Shown here piece after piece: positions 22,240-34,250 of a DNA stretch of 64,000 bases; the first letter of the stretch is position 1, and each line of letters begins with the position of its first letter. Position numbers and translations under genes: made by a program. The notes beneath the pieces are model-generated. The model was not told the DNA's origin, did not search any database, and saw only the letters and a program-made list of their open reading frames with translations. This stretch comes from Bufo bufo. Lineage: Eukaryota; Chordata; Amphibia; Anura; Bufonidae. The DNA lies in NCBI RefSeq assembly GCF_905171765.1, contig NC_053390.1, positions 501,433,336 to 501,497,335 on the forward strand, in the 5' to 3' direction.

Positions 22240-24038
22240 TTAGGATTTGTGGTCAGTGCAAAAACTGCTGATTTTTTTTAAATATAGATAGTGAAATGGA
22301 AAGGTATAAATAACCAACCAAAATTCTTTAAAAATATGTTTCACATAAAAACTTGATTTAAACATTAGTTCATTTTTGGATGACACATTGTATTAAAAAT
22401 GTTAGTTCTTTATGTAAATCCAGCTATGCATAGACAGTTCTATACAGTTCTATTGTGTACAGCTGCACAAAGTTAAACTGCATGTGACATGTTCTTCCAT
22501 GGCATCTGAGCAGTTAAATGTCGGCGATCGGCATTCCTGACAGTTGCGGACATTAGGCCTTTGTGTCTGTGTGTGAAAAAGCAGGCACCTGGTTGCTATG
22601 GCGCTTGCGCCACAGTAGCCGCTATCTATAAAGGCCCAACAGGTTATGCAATAGTACATCACATGTCAGAAACAAAAAATAATGTGTTAATGAAAAATAC
22701 TTCTTCAGTTAAAGGGGTTATCCCACAAAAAGTATTACTTTGCATTGAATAAAGCATTACAAATGAATTGTTATTGCACTATACATACAACAAAAATATT
22801 ATAAGTTATATTATGTATATTACATTCTCCTCTCTGGTAGCGCCCCGCTACTGTTTATCCTTCTGCTCTACCTTATCCTGCATTCAGTGATAAACAGATA
22901 TGATCAGTAGCTCCCCTGCTCCCTTCCTCCTCTCAGTGCCGACCTATTGATCTCAGACACCTTTCATTCATCCCTGAGTCTAAAATATTAGAAATATATA
23001 GCTATCGCTCTCTAGACAGTGGAGAAGGAAACTGCTAAGCCACAGTATGTCGGCAGCATGTTATAGAGCAGCATATTATAGGAGAAGCTTAGTACATTGA
23101 TATACAACTTTGAAGGTTATTCAGTATACTGAAGCTTTTCTTCATTTATGAAATCACTGCTATTTTTGTTCTGCCACATTGCAAGGCCTATCTTATAGCA
23201 TACATTATATGTTATGTGATTGTATGAGTTATTTGATATATTCCATGTTGTACTGAGTCTTATGTATATGGTAATGGTGCCACATTTAGTTCCACAAGGC
23301 CTACGTTACTGTGTAGTTAGATAAACATTTTCCTTTGTGTCCCAATTCGTATCAGATGCCAATATCTTTGGAGCTGTTTAATTAGGTATGCTCCTCACAC
23401 AAAATTATTCGATCCTATTGGAATTCTTGAAGGGCTCAGAAATTGAGTCTCCTGTCACAGCAGGATACCTAGGTGCAATGTAGCTCTACATAGGAATATG
23501 TGTGGATTTATATAGTAGGCTGTAAATCATTCCTGTTTGAACCTATGTGTTAATAATTATCAAAATCACGTTTCATGAGGGGAGATAAATCTTCTTCCCT
23601 GTCTCCGGAACAGCAAAGGACTTTTACCACGCAACACACTAAGTATTAGACTTTTTGTTTGTTCTCCGTGTTTTTTTATTTTATTTTATTTCTTAACTTC
23701 TATGTATATATGTAGGTTTATTTCTTTATTTTTGTAACTAAATACTGTACTTTTTGAAAGACAATTACTTTTGCGAGACATTCTCTATACAGCATAAGTG
23801 CAGCTGTTGTGACTTCGTGTCTGCTTGTGAGCAGAGTGTGTCTTTGAGTGCTTGGTGACAACAAGTGTGTTTATGGGTGTGTGGACTATTTGGGGTTTAA
23901 TTTATGCACGGTTTGCAGCCTCAGTGGAAGGGGAATGCAAGATTGAGCGAGTGGAGTAAATTAATCCTCTGCATGCACATCACCGTCACATGCTAGGGTG
24001 GTACGTACATGACACTGACCCTTATCCCTTCCAAGATA
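22240..24038. other. No gene recognised
   Basis: Mostly A/T-rich, unique-looking sequence. TTAAAGGGGTTATCCCAC at about 22709 resembles one end of the TTAA MITEs seen elsewhere in the window, but I found no matching second end. Nothing else is supported before the Tc1 at 24041. Confidence 0.4.
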
Positions 24039-24040
24039 TA

Positions 24041-25622
24041 CACTGCTCAAAAAAATAAAGGGAACACTTAAACAACACAATGTAACTCCAAGTCAATCAC
24101 ACTTCTGTGAAATCAAACTGTCCACTTAGGAAGCAACACTGAGTGACAATCAATTTCACATGCTGTTGTGCAAATGGGATAGACAACAGGTGGAAATTAT
24201 AGGCAATTAGCAAGACACCCCCAATAAAGGAGTGGTTCTGCAGGTGGTGACCACAGATCACTTCTCAGTTCCTATGCTTCCTGGCTGATGTTTTGGTCAC
24301 TTTTGAATGCTGGCGGTGCTTTCACTCTAGTGGTAGCATGAGACGGAGTCTACAACCCACACAAGTGGCTCAGGTAGTGCAGCTTATCCAAGATGGCACA
24401 TCAATGCGAGCTGTGGCAAGAAGGTTTGCTGTGTCTGTCAGCGTAGTGTCCAGAGCATGGAGGCGCTACCAGGAGACAGGCCAGTACATCAGGAGACGTG
24501 GAGGAGGCTGTAGGAGGGCAACAACCCAGCAGCAGGACCGCTACCTCCACCGTTGTGCAAGGAGGAACAGGAGGAGCACTGCCAGAGGCCTGCAAAATGA
24601 CCTCCAGCAGGCCACAAATGTGCATGTGTCTGCTCAAACGATCAGAAACAGACTCCATGAGGGTGATATGAGGGCCCGACGTCCACAGGTGGGGGTTGTG
24701 CTTACAGCCCAACACCGTGCAAGACGTTTGGCATTTGCCAGAGAACACCAAGATTGGCAAATTCGCCACTGGCGCCCTGTGCTCTTCACAGATGAAAGCA
24801 GGTTCACACTGAGTACATGTGACAGACGTGACAGAGTCTGGAGACGCCGTGGAGAATGTTCTGCTGCCTGCAACATCCTCCAGCATGACCGGTTTGGCAT
24901 TGGGTCAGTAATGGTGTGGGGTGGCATTTCTTTGGAGGGCCGCACAGCCCTCCATGTGCTCGCCAGAGGTAGCCTGACTGCCATTAGGTACCGAGATGAG
25001 ATCCTCAGACCCCTTGTGAGACCATATGCTGGTGCGGTTGGCCCTGGGTTCCTCCTAATGCAAGACAATGCTAGACCTCATGTGGCTGGAGTGTGTCAGC
25101 AGTTCCTGCAAGACGAAGGCATTGATGCTATGGACTGGCCCTCCCGTTCCCCAGACCTGAATCCAATTGAGCACATCTGGGACATCATGTCTCGCTCTAT
25201 CCACCAACGTCACGTTGCACCACAGATTGTCCAGGAGTTGGCAGATGCTTTAGTCCAGGTCTGGGAGGAGATCCCTCAGGAGGCCGTCCGCCACCTCATC
25301 AGGAGCATGCACAGGCGTTGTAGGGAGGTCATACAGGCACGTGGAGGCCACACACACTACTGCGACTCATTTTGACTTGTTTTGAGGACATTACATCAAA
25401 GTTGGATCAGCCTGTAGTGTGTTTTTCCACTTTAATTTTGAGTGTGACTCCAAATCCAGACCTCCAAGGGTTGAAAAATCAGATTTCCATTTTTTTATTT
25501 TTGTGTGATTTTGTTGTCAGCACATTCAACTATGTAAAGAACAAAGTATTTCAGAAGAATATTTTATTAATTCAGATCTAGGATGTGTTATTTTTGTGTT
25601 CCCTTTATTTTTTTGAGCAGTG
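24041..25622 (+). mobile_element. Intact-looking Tc1-like transposon (1582 bp)
   Basis: Flanked by TA (24039-24040, 25623-24). The ends CACTGCTCAAAAAAATAAAG and its complement are exact over the outer ~27 bp. A single uninterrupted transposase frame lies between. Two further copies lie in this window (5395-16111, 61655-62940), both damaged. Closely similar elements are widespread in fishes and frogs as I recall, which suggests horizontal spread (inference). Confidence 0.93.
24338..25375 (+). CDS. Tc1-like transposase, 345 residues, apparently intact
   Basis: The start is taken at ATG 24338 ([20 protein letters not shown]). An upstream in-frame codon adds 15 residues unlike the family. Residues 1-110 form two helix-turn-helix units ([23 protein letters not shown]) with an arginine-rich, GRPR-hook-like stretch RRRGGGCRR. 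The catalytic triad is D152 (FTDESRF), D243 (LMQDNARPH) and E278 ([12 protein letters not shown]), a DD34E spacing. The length is typical of Tc1 enzymes. The enzyme cuts and pastes the element into TA sites in the nucleus. Both terminal repeats are present, so the unit looks autonomous on paper; activity is untested. No intron is expected. Confidence 0.92.
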   Translation: MRRSLQPTQVAQVVQLIQDGTSMRAVARRFAVSVSVVSRAWRRYQETGQYIRRRGGGCRRATTQQQDRYLHRCARRNRRSTARGLQNDLQQATNVHVSAQTIRNRLHEGDMRARRPQVGVVLTAQHRARRLAFAREHQDWQIRHWRPVLFTDESRFTLSTCDRRDRVWRRRGECSAACNILQHDRFGIGSVMVWGGISLEGRTALHVLARGSLTAIRYRDEILRPLVRPYAGAVGPGFLLMQDNARPHVAGVCQQFLQDEGIDAMDWPSRSPDLNPIEHIWDIMSRSIHQRHVAPQIVQELADALVQVWEEIPQEAVRHLIRSMHRRCREVIQARGGHTHYCDSF

Positions 25623-26739
25623 TATTATCACTCAGTTAGATAACCATATCAACTCAATTACCGATAGCATGTAACCAAACTGCAACTGCAGGGCTTGTAT
25701 GCTCAATAACTGTAAATTCTTATATGGAGAAAAGCTGAAAAAGGTACCTTACAAAACCTTACTGCATTCCTATACCTGACCTCATTAACCGCCTCCGGAC
25801 TGCCTAACCCAGGATCGCGTTCCGGAGGCGGCAGCCCTGCGCACAGTCACGCATATATGCGTCATCTCGCGAGACGCGAGATTTCGCTCACAGCCGGCCC
25901 ACGCATGCGCATCGCGGGCCGGCAAAAGTTAAAGAAGTATTTCGTCACCAGCCTGCCAGCCAATGATCGTTGCTGGCAGGCTGGCGATTTTCAAAAAATA
26001 AAATCACAAGCCAGTTAACACATTATATTTGTAAATATGATGTGTTAAATGGCTTCTCTGCTCCTCTGCTGGTCCTTTTCGTCGGTTGGTTCCAGCAGAG
26101 GAGCAGACATCACAGTGAGTAGCACCAAACACTTCACTTAGCCCCAGATCACCCCCCATCACCCCAATTAACCCCTTGATCACCCCTTGATCGCCCCTCT
26201 CAATCACCTAGTGAAAGGAAAAAAAGTGATCAGTGTAAACTGTCACTTTTTTTTTTCACTGGTATTGACTGATAGGTTTTAGGATAGTTTAGGTCCCTTG
26301 GTTAGGTAGTTTAGCGTCAGTTAGCGCCCAGCCCACCGCACCGCAGTCACTGATTCGCTGATTAGCGTATTGATAATCAGCATTTGTACTTTTATAGTAT
26401 CTGTAAGTGATCAAAACTGATCACAGTCAGATCTATAATTGTATTAGTGTCACCTTAGCTCGCCCTCCACCCAAAACGCAGTGTTTGCCCAATCAGGCCT
26501 GATCGGTCGCCCACATGTGCGTTCACCCACGGCCACCCCGCCGCAGTGACAAAAAATATATATTTTTTTGATCACTGCACAATCACTTTCCAAGTGCTGC
26601 GGCGATAAAAAAAAATCAGTTTTGATATTTTTTATCGATCGCAGCGGCCTCCGGTACTTCGCTAGCCTCCCCTTTGTAAGACAGGCTTGCTTTTTTTCTT
26701 GGGTAGTCTCAGGGAATACCCCTAAATTTAGTAGTCCAA

Positions 26740-28690
26740 ATGTCAAACAGGGGGTATTCTTTTGAAGAAACCTACAGGATTCTGACCCAGTCGGATGAGG
26801 AATGGGAACCCTCATCTGACGAATCTAGCGGGTCAGAATATGAACCTGTAGAAAGCAGTGGCAGTCTGACCCAAAGTTCGGACGAGGAGGTTGAGGTCCC
26901 TGATAGCACCAGGTGTACCCTGCCCGTGTCGCTAGACCACAGGTTGCGCAGGATCCGCTTCAAGAGCAGCAGAGTGGGGCTGGTGCTGTCGGATCACGTG
27001 GTGAGGCATACACCAGCAGCGCAGCCCTCCCTGGACCTAGTACCAGCATGCCGTACAACATGGTGAAGTGGCGAGCACCAGAAGGGCAGTTGAAGCTGGT
27101 ACGGTGGCACGTGCAATAGTTACCCCGTCGCAGCCACCGCACAGACAGGCCCGTAGACCCCCTAGAGTCCCTGAGGTGCTGGCAAATCCTGATTGGCAGT
27201 CCCCAACTTCAGCCGCACCATTAGTTCCCCCTTTCACCGCCTAGTCTGGAGTTCGGGTTGAGACAGCTCAGATCGGTTCGGCCCTGGGATTTTTTGAGCT
27301 GTTCTTGACTGCGAAGCTCTTGGACTTAGTCGTGGCAGAAACAAATCGGTATGCCACTCAATTTATATCCGCCAACCCGGGAAGCTTTTATGCCCAGCCT
27401 TTCCGGTGGAAACCAGTCCAAGTTTCCGAATTAAAAAAATTTCTGGGCCTTCTCCTGAACATGGGTCTAACCAAAAAGCATGAATTGCGGTCATATTGGT
27501 CCACGAACCCGATTCATCACATGCCCATGTTCTCTGCTGCTATGTCCAGGGCACGATTTGAGGCCATCCTGCGTTTCCTGCTTTTTAGCGACAACACCAC
27601 CTCCCGTCCCAGAGGCCACCCAGCTTTTGACCGGCTCCACAAAATTCGGCCCCTCATAGACCACTTCAACCAGAAATTTGCAGATTTATATACCCCTGAG
27701 CAAAAAATCTGCGTAGACGAGTCCCTAATACATTTTACCGGGCGCTTTGGCTTCAAACAATACATCCCAAGCAAGCGCGCCTGGTATGGGGTCAAATTGT
27801 ATAAGCTCTGTGAAAGGGCCACAGGCTATACCCACAAATTTCGGATCTATGAGGGAAAAGATCAGACCCTGGAGCCGGTCGGTTGCCCTGACTATTTGGG
27901 GAGCAGTGGGAAGACAGTCTGGGACTTGGTGTCACCCTTATTTGGCAAGGGGTACCATCTTTATGTGGACAATTTTTACACAAGTGTGCCCCTCTTCAGG
28001 CATTTGTTCCTAGAACAGATTGGCTGCTGTGGCACCGCACGAACTAGTCGCGTTGGCTTCCCCCAACGGCTCGTTACCACCCGTCTTGCAAGGGGGGAGA
28101 GGGCTGCCTTGTGTAGCGAAGAACTGCTCGCGGTGAAATGGAGAGACAAGCGTGACGTTTACATGCTCTCCTCCATTCACGCAGACACGACAATACAAAT
28201 TGAGCGAGCAACCCATGTCATTGAAAAGCCCCTCTGTGTCCACGACTATAATTTGCTCATGGGAGGGGTGGACTTCAATGACCAGATGTTGTCTCCGTAT
28301 TTAGTTTCCCGACGCACCAGACGCTGGTATAAGAAGGTGTCTGTATATTTAATTCAATTGGCTGCATATAATAGTTTTGTTCTCTACAGTAAGGCTGGGA
28401 GAACACGATCCTTCCTCAAATTTCAGGAAGAGATCATCGAGAACCTCCTGTATCCAGAAGGTTCCGTGGCCCCATCCACCAGTGTAGTTAGCCGTCTACA
28501 CGAGCGACATTTCCCCAGTGTCGTTGCCGGTACCTCAACCCAACCGTCACCCCGAAAAAAAAGTTGTGTCTGTAGCAGGAGTGGAATAAGGCGTGACACC
28601 CGCTATTTCTGTCCTGACTGCCCTGACCACCCTGCCCTATGCTTTGGAAAGTGTTTCCGGAAGTACCACACACAGGTACACTTAGCATAG
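26740..28690 (+). pseudogene. piggyBac transposase, near-complete but broken at the N-terminal third
   Basis: The acidic N-terminus starts MSNRGYSFEETYRILTQSDE (26740). The frame is lost near 27000-27100, and TAG at 27242-27244 stands where copy F reads CAG. From 27305 a clean 461-codon frame carries the whole catalytic domain with the three aspartates D138 (KICVDES), D222 (LYVDNFYT) and D323 (GGVDFNDQM), counted from 27305. It ends in a cysteine-rich zinc-binding tail (CVCSRSG...CPDCPDHPALCFGKC). The enzyme class inserts at TTAA. The intact DDD core plus a damaged leader makes this a recent pseudogene, unless an alternative start is used. Confidence 0.87.
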
Positions 28691-29294
28691 GGATTGTATC
28701 TCACAGGACAGGCACACAGGGCTATTAGGGCCCTTTTACTCACAGCTGCTGCAAACCTCTCCTTTCACCTGGGATAAAGTGCATAATGTACTTCGCCACA
28801 TCTTTGGGCGATTTGCGCTTTGCACATTGTCCCATGGGGAAGGAGAGGTTTGTCCTATAAAAGGTAAAAAAAAAAAACACCAGTAAGCAAAAAAGTTAAC
28901 TTTCAGTTCAAAAAGTTAAAAAAAAATTATATGTTCTGTTTAAAAGTTATTATAAAGTTAATAAAATTTATTGCGTTGCGGCCTGGTTTTTTCTTTTTTG
29001 TTTTGTTTTTTTTTACCTTCCAGGTGGACCAACCGATCGACTAGCTGCAGCACTGATGTGCATTCTGACAGAAGCATTGCGCTGCTGTCAGATTACACAC
29101 AAGTCGGTGTATGCGACGCTGCAAGACGAGATTTCTCCTCTGCAGTAAAAGATACGTTTGCCGAGGCATATGAGCTGAGGAGGCGGCGGTGTTCATATGC
29201 TTTAGCAAACACTTTGTATATATAAAAAAAATAAAAAATCCCGGCAATGATTTATTCATCCACATCGATTGATGTGAATGGAGAAATCTGGTTT

Positions 29295-29392
29295 GCCAGG
29301 GCATACGGGCTAAGTGGGTATGGATGTTGGGCGGAGCTCCTATGCCAGGGCATACGGGCTAAGTGGGTATGGATGTTGGGCGGAGCTCCTAT
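29295..29392. repeat. 49-bp direct tandem duplication in piggyBac E
   Basis: GCCAGGGCATACGGGCTAAG begins at 29295 and at 29344. The two 49-bp units are almost identical. They lie in the 3' non-coding part of the element, downstream of the transposase. Confidence 0.88.
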
Positions 29393-29589
29393 GTCCTGGC
29401 TTTTTTTTTTTTTTGGCAGAGATTTTTTCATCCACATTGATCGATGCGAATGAAGAAATCTGTGCCGTTCATTTTTTCTTTCAGCCCAGAGGCTGAACGA
29501 AAAAAAAATAATCTCATTACCCGTATGCTCAATATAAGGAGAATAGCAGAAACTCCTAATGCTGGCCATACATGTAATGATTGCGGAGA

Positions 29590-30640
29590 CCCTCAAATGC
29601 CTGTGCAGTACAAACACCCCACAAATAACACCATTTTGGAAAGACACCCCAAGGTATTCGCTGAGGGGCATATTGAGTCCATGAAAGATTGAAATTTTTG
29701 TCTCAAGTTAGCGGAAAGGGTGACTGAGAAAAAAACAAAAAAATCAATTTCCGCTAACTTGTGCCAAAAAATTTTTTTTTCTATGAACTCGCCATGCCCC
29801 TCATTGAATACCTTGGGTTGTCTTCTTTCCAAAATGGGGTCACATGTGGGGTATTTATACTGCCCTGGCTTTTTAGGGGCCCTAAAGCGTGAGAAGAAGT
29901 CTGGGATCCAAATGTCTAAAAATGCCCTCCTAAAAGGAATTTGGGCACCCTTGCGCATCTAGGCTGCAAAAAAGTGTCACACATGTGGTATCGCCGTACT
30001 CAGGAGAAGTTGGGGAATGTGTTTTGGGGTGTCATTTTACATATACCCATGCTGGGTGAGAGAAATATCTTGGTCAAATGCCAACTTTGTATAAAAAAAA
30101 TGGGAAAAGTTGTCTTTTGCCAAGATATTTCTCTCACCCAGCATGGGTATATGTAAAATGACACCCCAAAACACATTGCCCAACTTCTCCTGAGTACGGC
30201 AATACCACATGTGTGACACTTTTTTGTAGCCTAGGTGGGCAAAGGGGCCCACATTCCAAAGGGCACCTTTCGGATTTCACCGGCCATTTTTCACAGATTT
30301 TGATTTCAAACTACTTCGCACGCATTTGGGCCCCTAAAATGCCAGGGCAGTATAACTACCCCACAAGTGACCCCATTTTGGAAAGAAGACACCCCAAGGT
30401 ATTTCGTGATGGGCATAGTGAGTTCATGGAAGTTTTTATTTTTTGTCACAAGTTAGTGGAATATGAGACTTTGTAAGAAAAAAAAAGAAAAAAAAATTCA
30501 TCATTTTCCGCTAACTTGTGACAAAAAATAAAAAGTTCTATGAACTCACTATGCCCATCAGCGAATACCTTAGGGTGTCTACTTTCCGAAATGGGGTCAT
30601 TTGTGGGGGTTTTCTACTGTCTGGGCATTGTAGAACCTCA
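29590..30640. repeat. Alternating inverted repeats in the 3' half of piggyBac E
   Basis: One ~330-bp sequence (marker CACCCCAAGGTATT, then the CCAGGGCAGTATAA and ACACATGTGGTAT blocks) occurs in alternating orientation: inverted partial at about 29590-29715, direct at 29740-30095, inverted at 30105-30475, and direct partial at 30495-30640. The central pair would form a very long stem with a tip near 30095-30110. The short frames in this area are arm translations. Copy F keeps only the equivalent of the direct arm (57700-58075). Confidence 0.85.
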
Positions 30641-31236
30641 GGAAACATGACAGGTGCTCAGAAAGTCAGAGCTGCTTCAAAAAGCGGAAATTCACATTTT
30701 TGTACCATAGTTTGTAAACGCTATAACTTTTACCCAAACCATTTTTTTTTACCCAAACATTTTTTTTTTATCAAAGACATGTAGAACAATAAATTTAGAG
30801 AAAAATGTATATGCGGATGTCGTTTTTTTTGCAAAATTTTACAACTGAAAGTGAAAAATTGTCATTTTTTTGCAAAAAAAATTCTTAAATTTCGATTAAT
30901 AACAAAAAAAGTAAAAATGTCAGCAGCAATGAAATACCACCAAATGAAAGCTCTATTAGTGAGAAGAAAAGGAGGTAAAATTCATTTGGGTGGTAAGTTG
31001 CATGACCGAGTAATAAACGGTGAAAGTAGTGTAGTGCAGAAGTGTAAAAAGTGGCCAGGTCATTAAGGGTGTTTAAGCTATGGGGGCTGAGGTGGTTAAA
31101 GGCTGTTTCATGGGCAGGTGTGGGCAATTCATTTATTATTTCATTCTCAATTAAGCACATAAAAGGCCTGGAGTTGATTTGAGATGTGGTGCTTGCATTT
31201 TGCTGAGAAGTAAACACGCGGTCAAAGGAGCTCTTC

Positions 31237-33393
31237 ATGCAGGTGAAACAAGCCATCCTTCATCTGCGAAAACAGAAAAAACCCATCCGAGAAATTGATA
31301 CACTATTAGGAGTGGCAAAATCTACAGTTTGGTACATCCTGAGAAAGATAGAAAGCACTGGTGACCTCAACAATGCAAAAAAAAACTGGATGCCTACGGA
31401 AGACAACAGTGGTGGATGATCGCAGATAATTACCATGGTGAAGAGAAACCCCTTCACAACCGCCAACCAAGTGAACAACACTCTCAAGAATATAGGCGTA
31501 TCAATATCCAAATCTTCCATAAAGAGAAGACTGCGCAAAGGAAATACAGAGGGTTCACTGCACAGTGCAAGCCACTCATAAGCCTCAAGTATAAGAAGGC
31601 TTCTTCTGTAAAAAACATTCTTTGGACAGATGAATCCAAGATAAACCTCTACCAGAATGATGGAAAGAAAAAAGTATGGCGAAGGCATGGTACAGCTCAT
31701 GATCCAAAGCATGCCATATCATCTGTAAAACATATCAGAGGCAGTGTGATGGCTTGGGCATGCATGGCTGCCAGTGGCACTGGGTCCCTAGTATTTATTT
31801 ATGATGTGACAGTGGACAGAAGCAGCCGGATGAATTCTGGGGATTTCTGAAACATACTGTGTGCTCAAATGCAGCCAAACTGATTGGTCGGTGTTTCATC
31901 ATACAGATGGACAATGACCCAAAACAAAGCCAAAGCCAGAAGTTTGTCATGGTGGGGAGTGGGGAAAGCCCCCCACCATACAATGTGGGGAAGATGGGGT
32001 AACTATGAAGCAACTATGCCTGGATGCTGGGAAAAGGGAGCTGATCACCTCCTACTGCAACCCTCATCCTAACCGTGACCTCCTAACCGCGTAAGCGAAC
32101 CCAGATGGTAGGAGAGCTCATGCATCAGAACCTCGGACCCTAACTGGCCCTGATGATCCCTGGGATAAAGGTCAGGAAAAGGAGACGACCAGTTCATCCA
32201 CAACACTGATGCACTGGAGTCTCCAGCAGGCCAAGGTGCAAGGAAAGGAAAGGCAGAAAACAGCAACTGGATAGGCAGGTAAGAGCCCACAACAATAAGC
32301 ACTCACCTGCTGAGGCAACAAAAACTGGGACCTGTGCCTCTGTACTGGAACCCGATCACCTACCACAACACAGCACAAAGACAACAAACATTGAGTCCAG
32401 CGAACCAGAAACTGCCTGGACCCCCATGCGGAAAGGATGCATAGCGGCCCCAGTCAGAGCTGCTAACTGACTTGTAGTTCCCCCTCCGGGGAACCCAGGT
32501 ACCCCCTTTCATAGGACACCACAGACAGGAGAAACGTCTACCAACCATGCTGGATAACAACACCAAACATACCAGACATGGAACACCAAACTAGACATTA
32601 CAACACACCCAAAACATAAACCCACACCAAACAAGTAAGGAAGGGTACAGAACAGAGGGAACAAAGGGAAGACATCATGGTGACATCGATGTCCAACTAG
32701 GTGGCCCTCAATTTGGATCGATGACATTTCCAGGACATGAGCAACTCCAGCACACACCAAGGCTGGAGGACAATAGAAGGGGCCTCTGATGTATGTGAAG
32801 GGGCCACCGCTGTATTAAACAATCATCTGAGACAGTCACACGCTGCTAGGCGCCGGGCCCCTTGTCAGCCCGAGCCCCGAAGCAGCCGCTTCCCCAGTAG
32901 TTACGCCACTGGCTGGAGGACAACAGACTCCAGTCTGGAAGCCACAGGCAATATGAACCCAGTGGCCACACCCAGGACACACCTAAATCCCCACCAGCTA
33001 GAAAATTAACCCCTCCGGCACCAGACAGGGAAGGCCCCAGGAGAAAGGAGGAAGCACCTACATGCTGCAACCAAAACACGTTGCCGCTGGCAACAGCATG
33101 AACGGCAACCATGTCACGGCGCACACCAAAGGCCGTAACAGTTTATTAAAGCAAAGAAGTGGAATATTCTTGAATGGACAAGTCAGTCACCTGATCTGAA
33201 CCTAATAGAGCATGCATTTCACTTGTTAAAGACTAAACTTCAGACAGAGAGACCCACAGACAAACAGCAACTGAAAACCGCTGCTGTAAAGGCCTGGCAG
33301 AGAATTAAAAAGGAGGAAACACAGCGTCTGGTGATGTCCATGAGTTCAAGACTTCAGGCAGGCATTGCCAACAAAGGGTTTTCAACCAAGTAT
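31237..33393 (+). pseudogene. Tc1-like transposase of element K, in pieces
   Basis: 31237-31419 encodes the N-terminal helix-turn-helix (KQAILHLRKQKKPIREID...LLGVAKSTVWYILRK). 31416-31850 covers the linker and the first catalytic aspartate (LWTDESKINLYQ), with frame changes at both sides. MDNDP with the second aspartate is read at about 31908. The LTR-like insertion then separates the last part (33141-33393), which holds SPDLNLIEHAF with the catalytic glutamate and the C-terminus. Frameshifts plus the insertion make it dead. Confidence 0.82.
31946..33139 (-). mobile_element. Solo-LTR-like insertion in element K
   Basis: It splits the transposase of K precisely, and both flanks read AGTTT (31941-31945, 33140-33144), as expected for a 4-5-bp target duplication. 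The exact edge is ambiguous within shared bases; a TGT...ACA edge is also possible. On the reverse strand it starts TGTTACGGCCTTTGGTG. It is 1.19 kb, G/C-rich and non-coding. The family is uncertain; a Gypsy-type or other retroviral-like LTR is inferred. Confidence 0.6.
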
Positions 33394-33662
33394 TAGAAAT
33401 TAACATTTTATTTACAATTATTCAATTTGTCCGATTACTTTTGAGCCACTGAAATGAAGGGATTGAGTTTAAAAAATGCTTTAGTTCCTCTTATTTTTAT
33501 GCAATCATTTTGTTCAACCCACTAAAGCTGAAAGTCTGAACTTCAACTGCATGTGAATTGTTTTATTCAAAATCCATTGTGGTAATGTACATAACAAAAA
33601 TTTGAAAAATGTTGTCTATTAGAAAAATGTTGTCTCTGTCCAAATATATATGGACCTAACTG

Positions 33663-34246
33663 TATGCCGATGTAGGGTTCTGATCAATGAATTGTTGGGT
33701 GTATAAATTGGTTCTGGCCACCATTAAATTTACAAAATCTTCAGAGAAGAAGACTTTGAAAAAATCTAGTTCAGTCTATCTGTATTCCGGAGCTGCCGTC
33801 AAAATCCGGAATTTGGAGCTGATAATCGTCAGGGGGTGGGGTCTATATGGGCTCACTCTGTGGGGCTGCCTCAGCTGTTGTTCTGGGGCGCCTTCTAGAG
33901 GGTCCTTTATCAGCGGAAGATGATGAAGGGGTAGAGGAGTAGAGCAAAGAGGCTAGCATGGCGTATGCCCCTTCAGCTGAGTATACACGTTGGGACGGAC
34001 AGGCCATTTTTATTTCATTGGTTGTGACGTGTGAAATGTGTAAACCTTTATTTAGTGTGAGGGGTGTGTATGTTGTGTTTTCACACGTGAAGGGGCTTGT
34101 AATAAATTTGAAATATACAGAAAAGGAAAATAGAAAAAAAGTAAAAAATAAATAAAATTGCAGGATGCACGCAAGCACAAAAATCCACGCTAACACTACC
34201 TAACTAAATTTGAATTTTATATATATATATGTGTATGGAGATTTAC
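33663..34246. other. No gene recognised
   Basis: After the end of K there is unique-looking sequence. One frame (around 33880-34010) reads an acidic stretch SAEDDEGVEE followed by a stop and SMAYAPSAEYTRWDG. It could be a decayed transposon or host fragment, but I cannot place it. A/T-rich sequence follows to 34246. Confidence 0.35.
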
Positions 34247-34250
34247 ATAT

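Larger units (their letters stand above)
25789..31095 (+). mobile_element. piggyBac element E, autonomous-type
   Basis: TTAA flanks lie at 25785-25788 and 31096-31099. Terminal repeats are imperfect (CCGCCTCCGGAC at the left, complement of GGGCTGAGGTGG at the right). It holds the transposase region 26740-28690 and a long 3' non-coding half with alternating inverted repeats (29590-30640). A second copy, F, lies at 50679-59143. Left-end stems (GATCGCGTTCCGGAGGCGG, GCCTGCCAGC...GCTGGCAGGC) are visible at 25789-25985. Confidence 0.88.
31100..33662 (+). mobile_element. Tc1/mariner-like transposon K, left end lost
   Basis: The right end is a CTGTCCAAATATATATGGAC-type terminal repeat (about 33637-33662). 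The left terminal repeat is absent: the element starts inside its 5' leader exactly where piggyBac E ends (TTAA 31096-31099). It holds a broken transposase and a large LTR-like insertion (31946-33139). Confidence 0.8.

Noticed and set aside
24401..25068. Long reverse-strand frames opposite the intact Tc1 transposase
   Set aside because: Shadow frames of a G/C-rich coding region. The same shadows recur at every Tc1 copy and have no independent motif.
32069..33124. Several reverse-strand frames of 60-90 residues
   Set aside because: They lie in the LTR-like insertion of element K, lack conserved domains and change frame freely.
33843..34196. Possible host exon around an acidic SAEDDEGVEE peptide
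   Set aside because: Stops follow at once in that frame, no splice-site context was convincing, and no family could be named.
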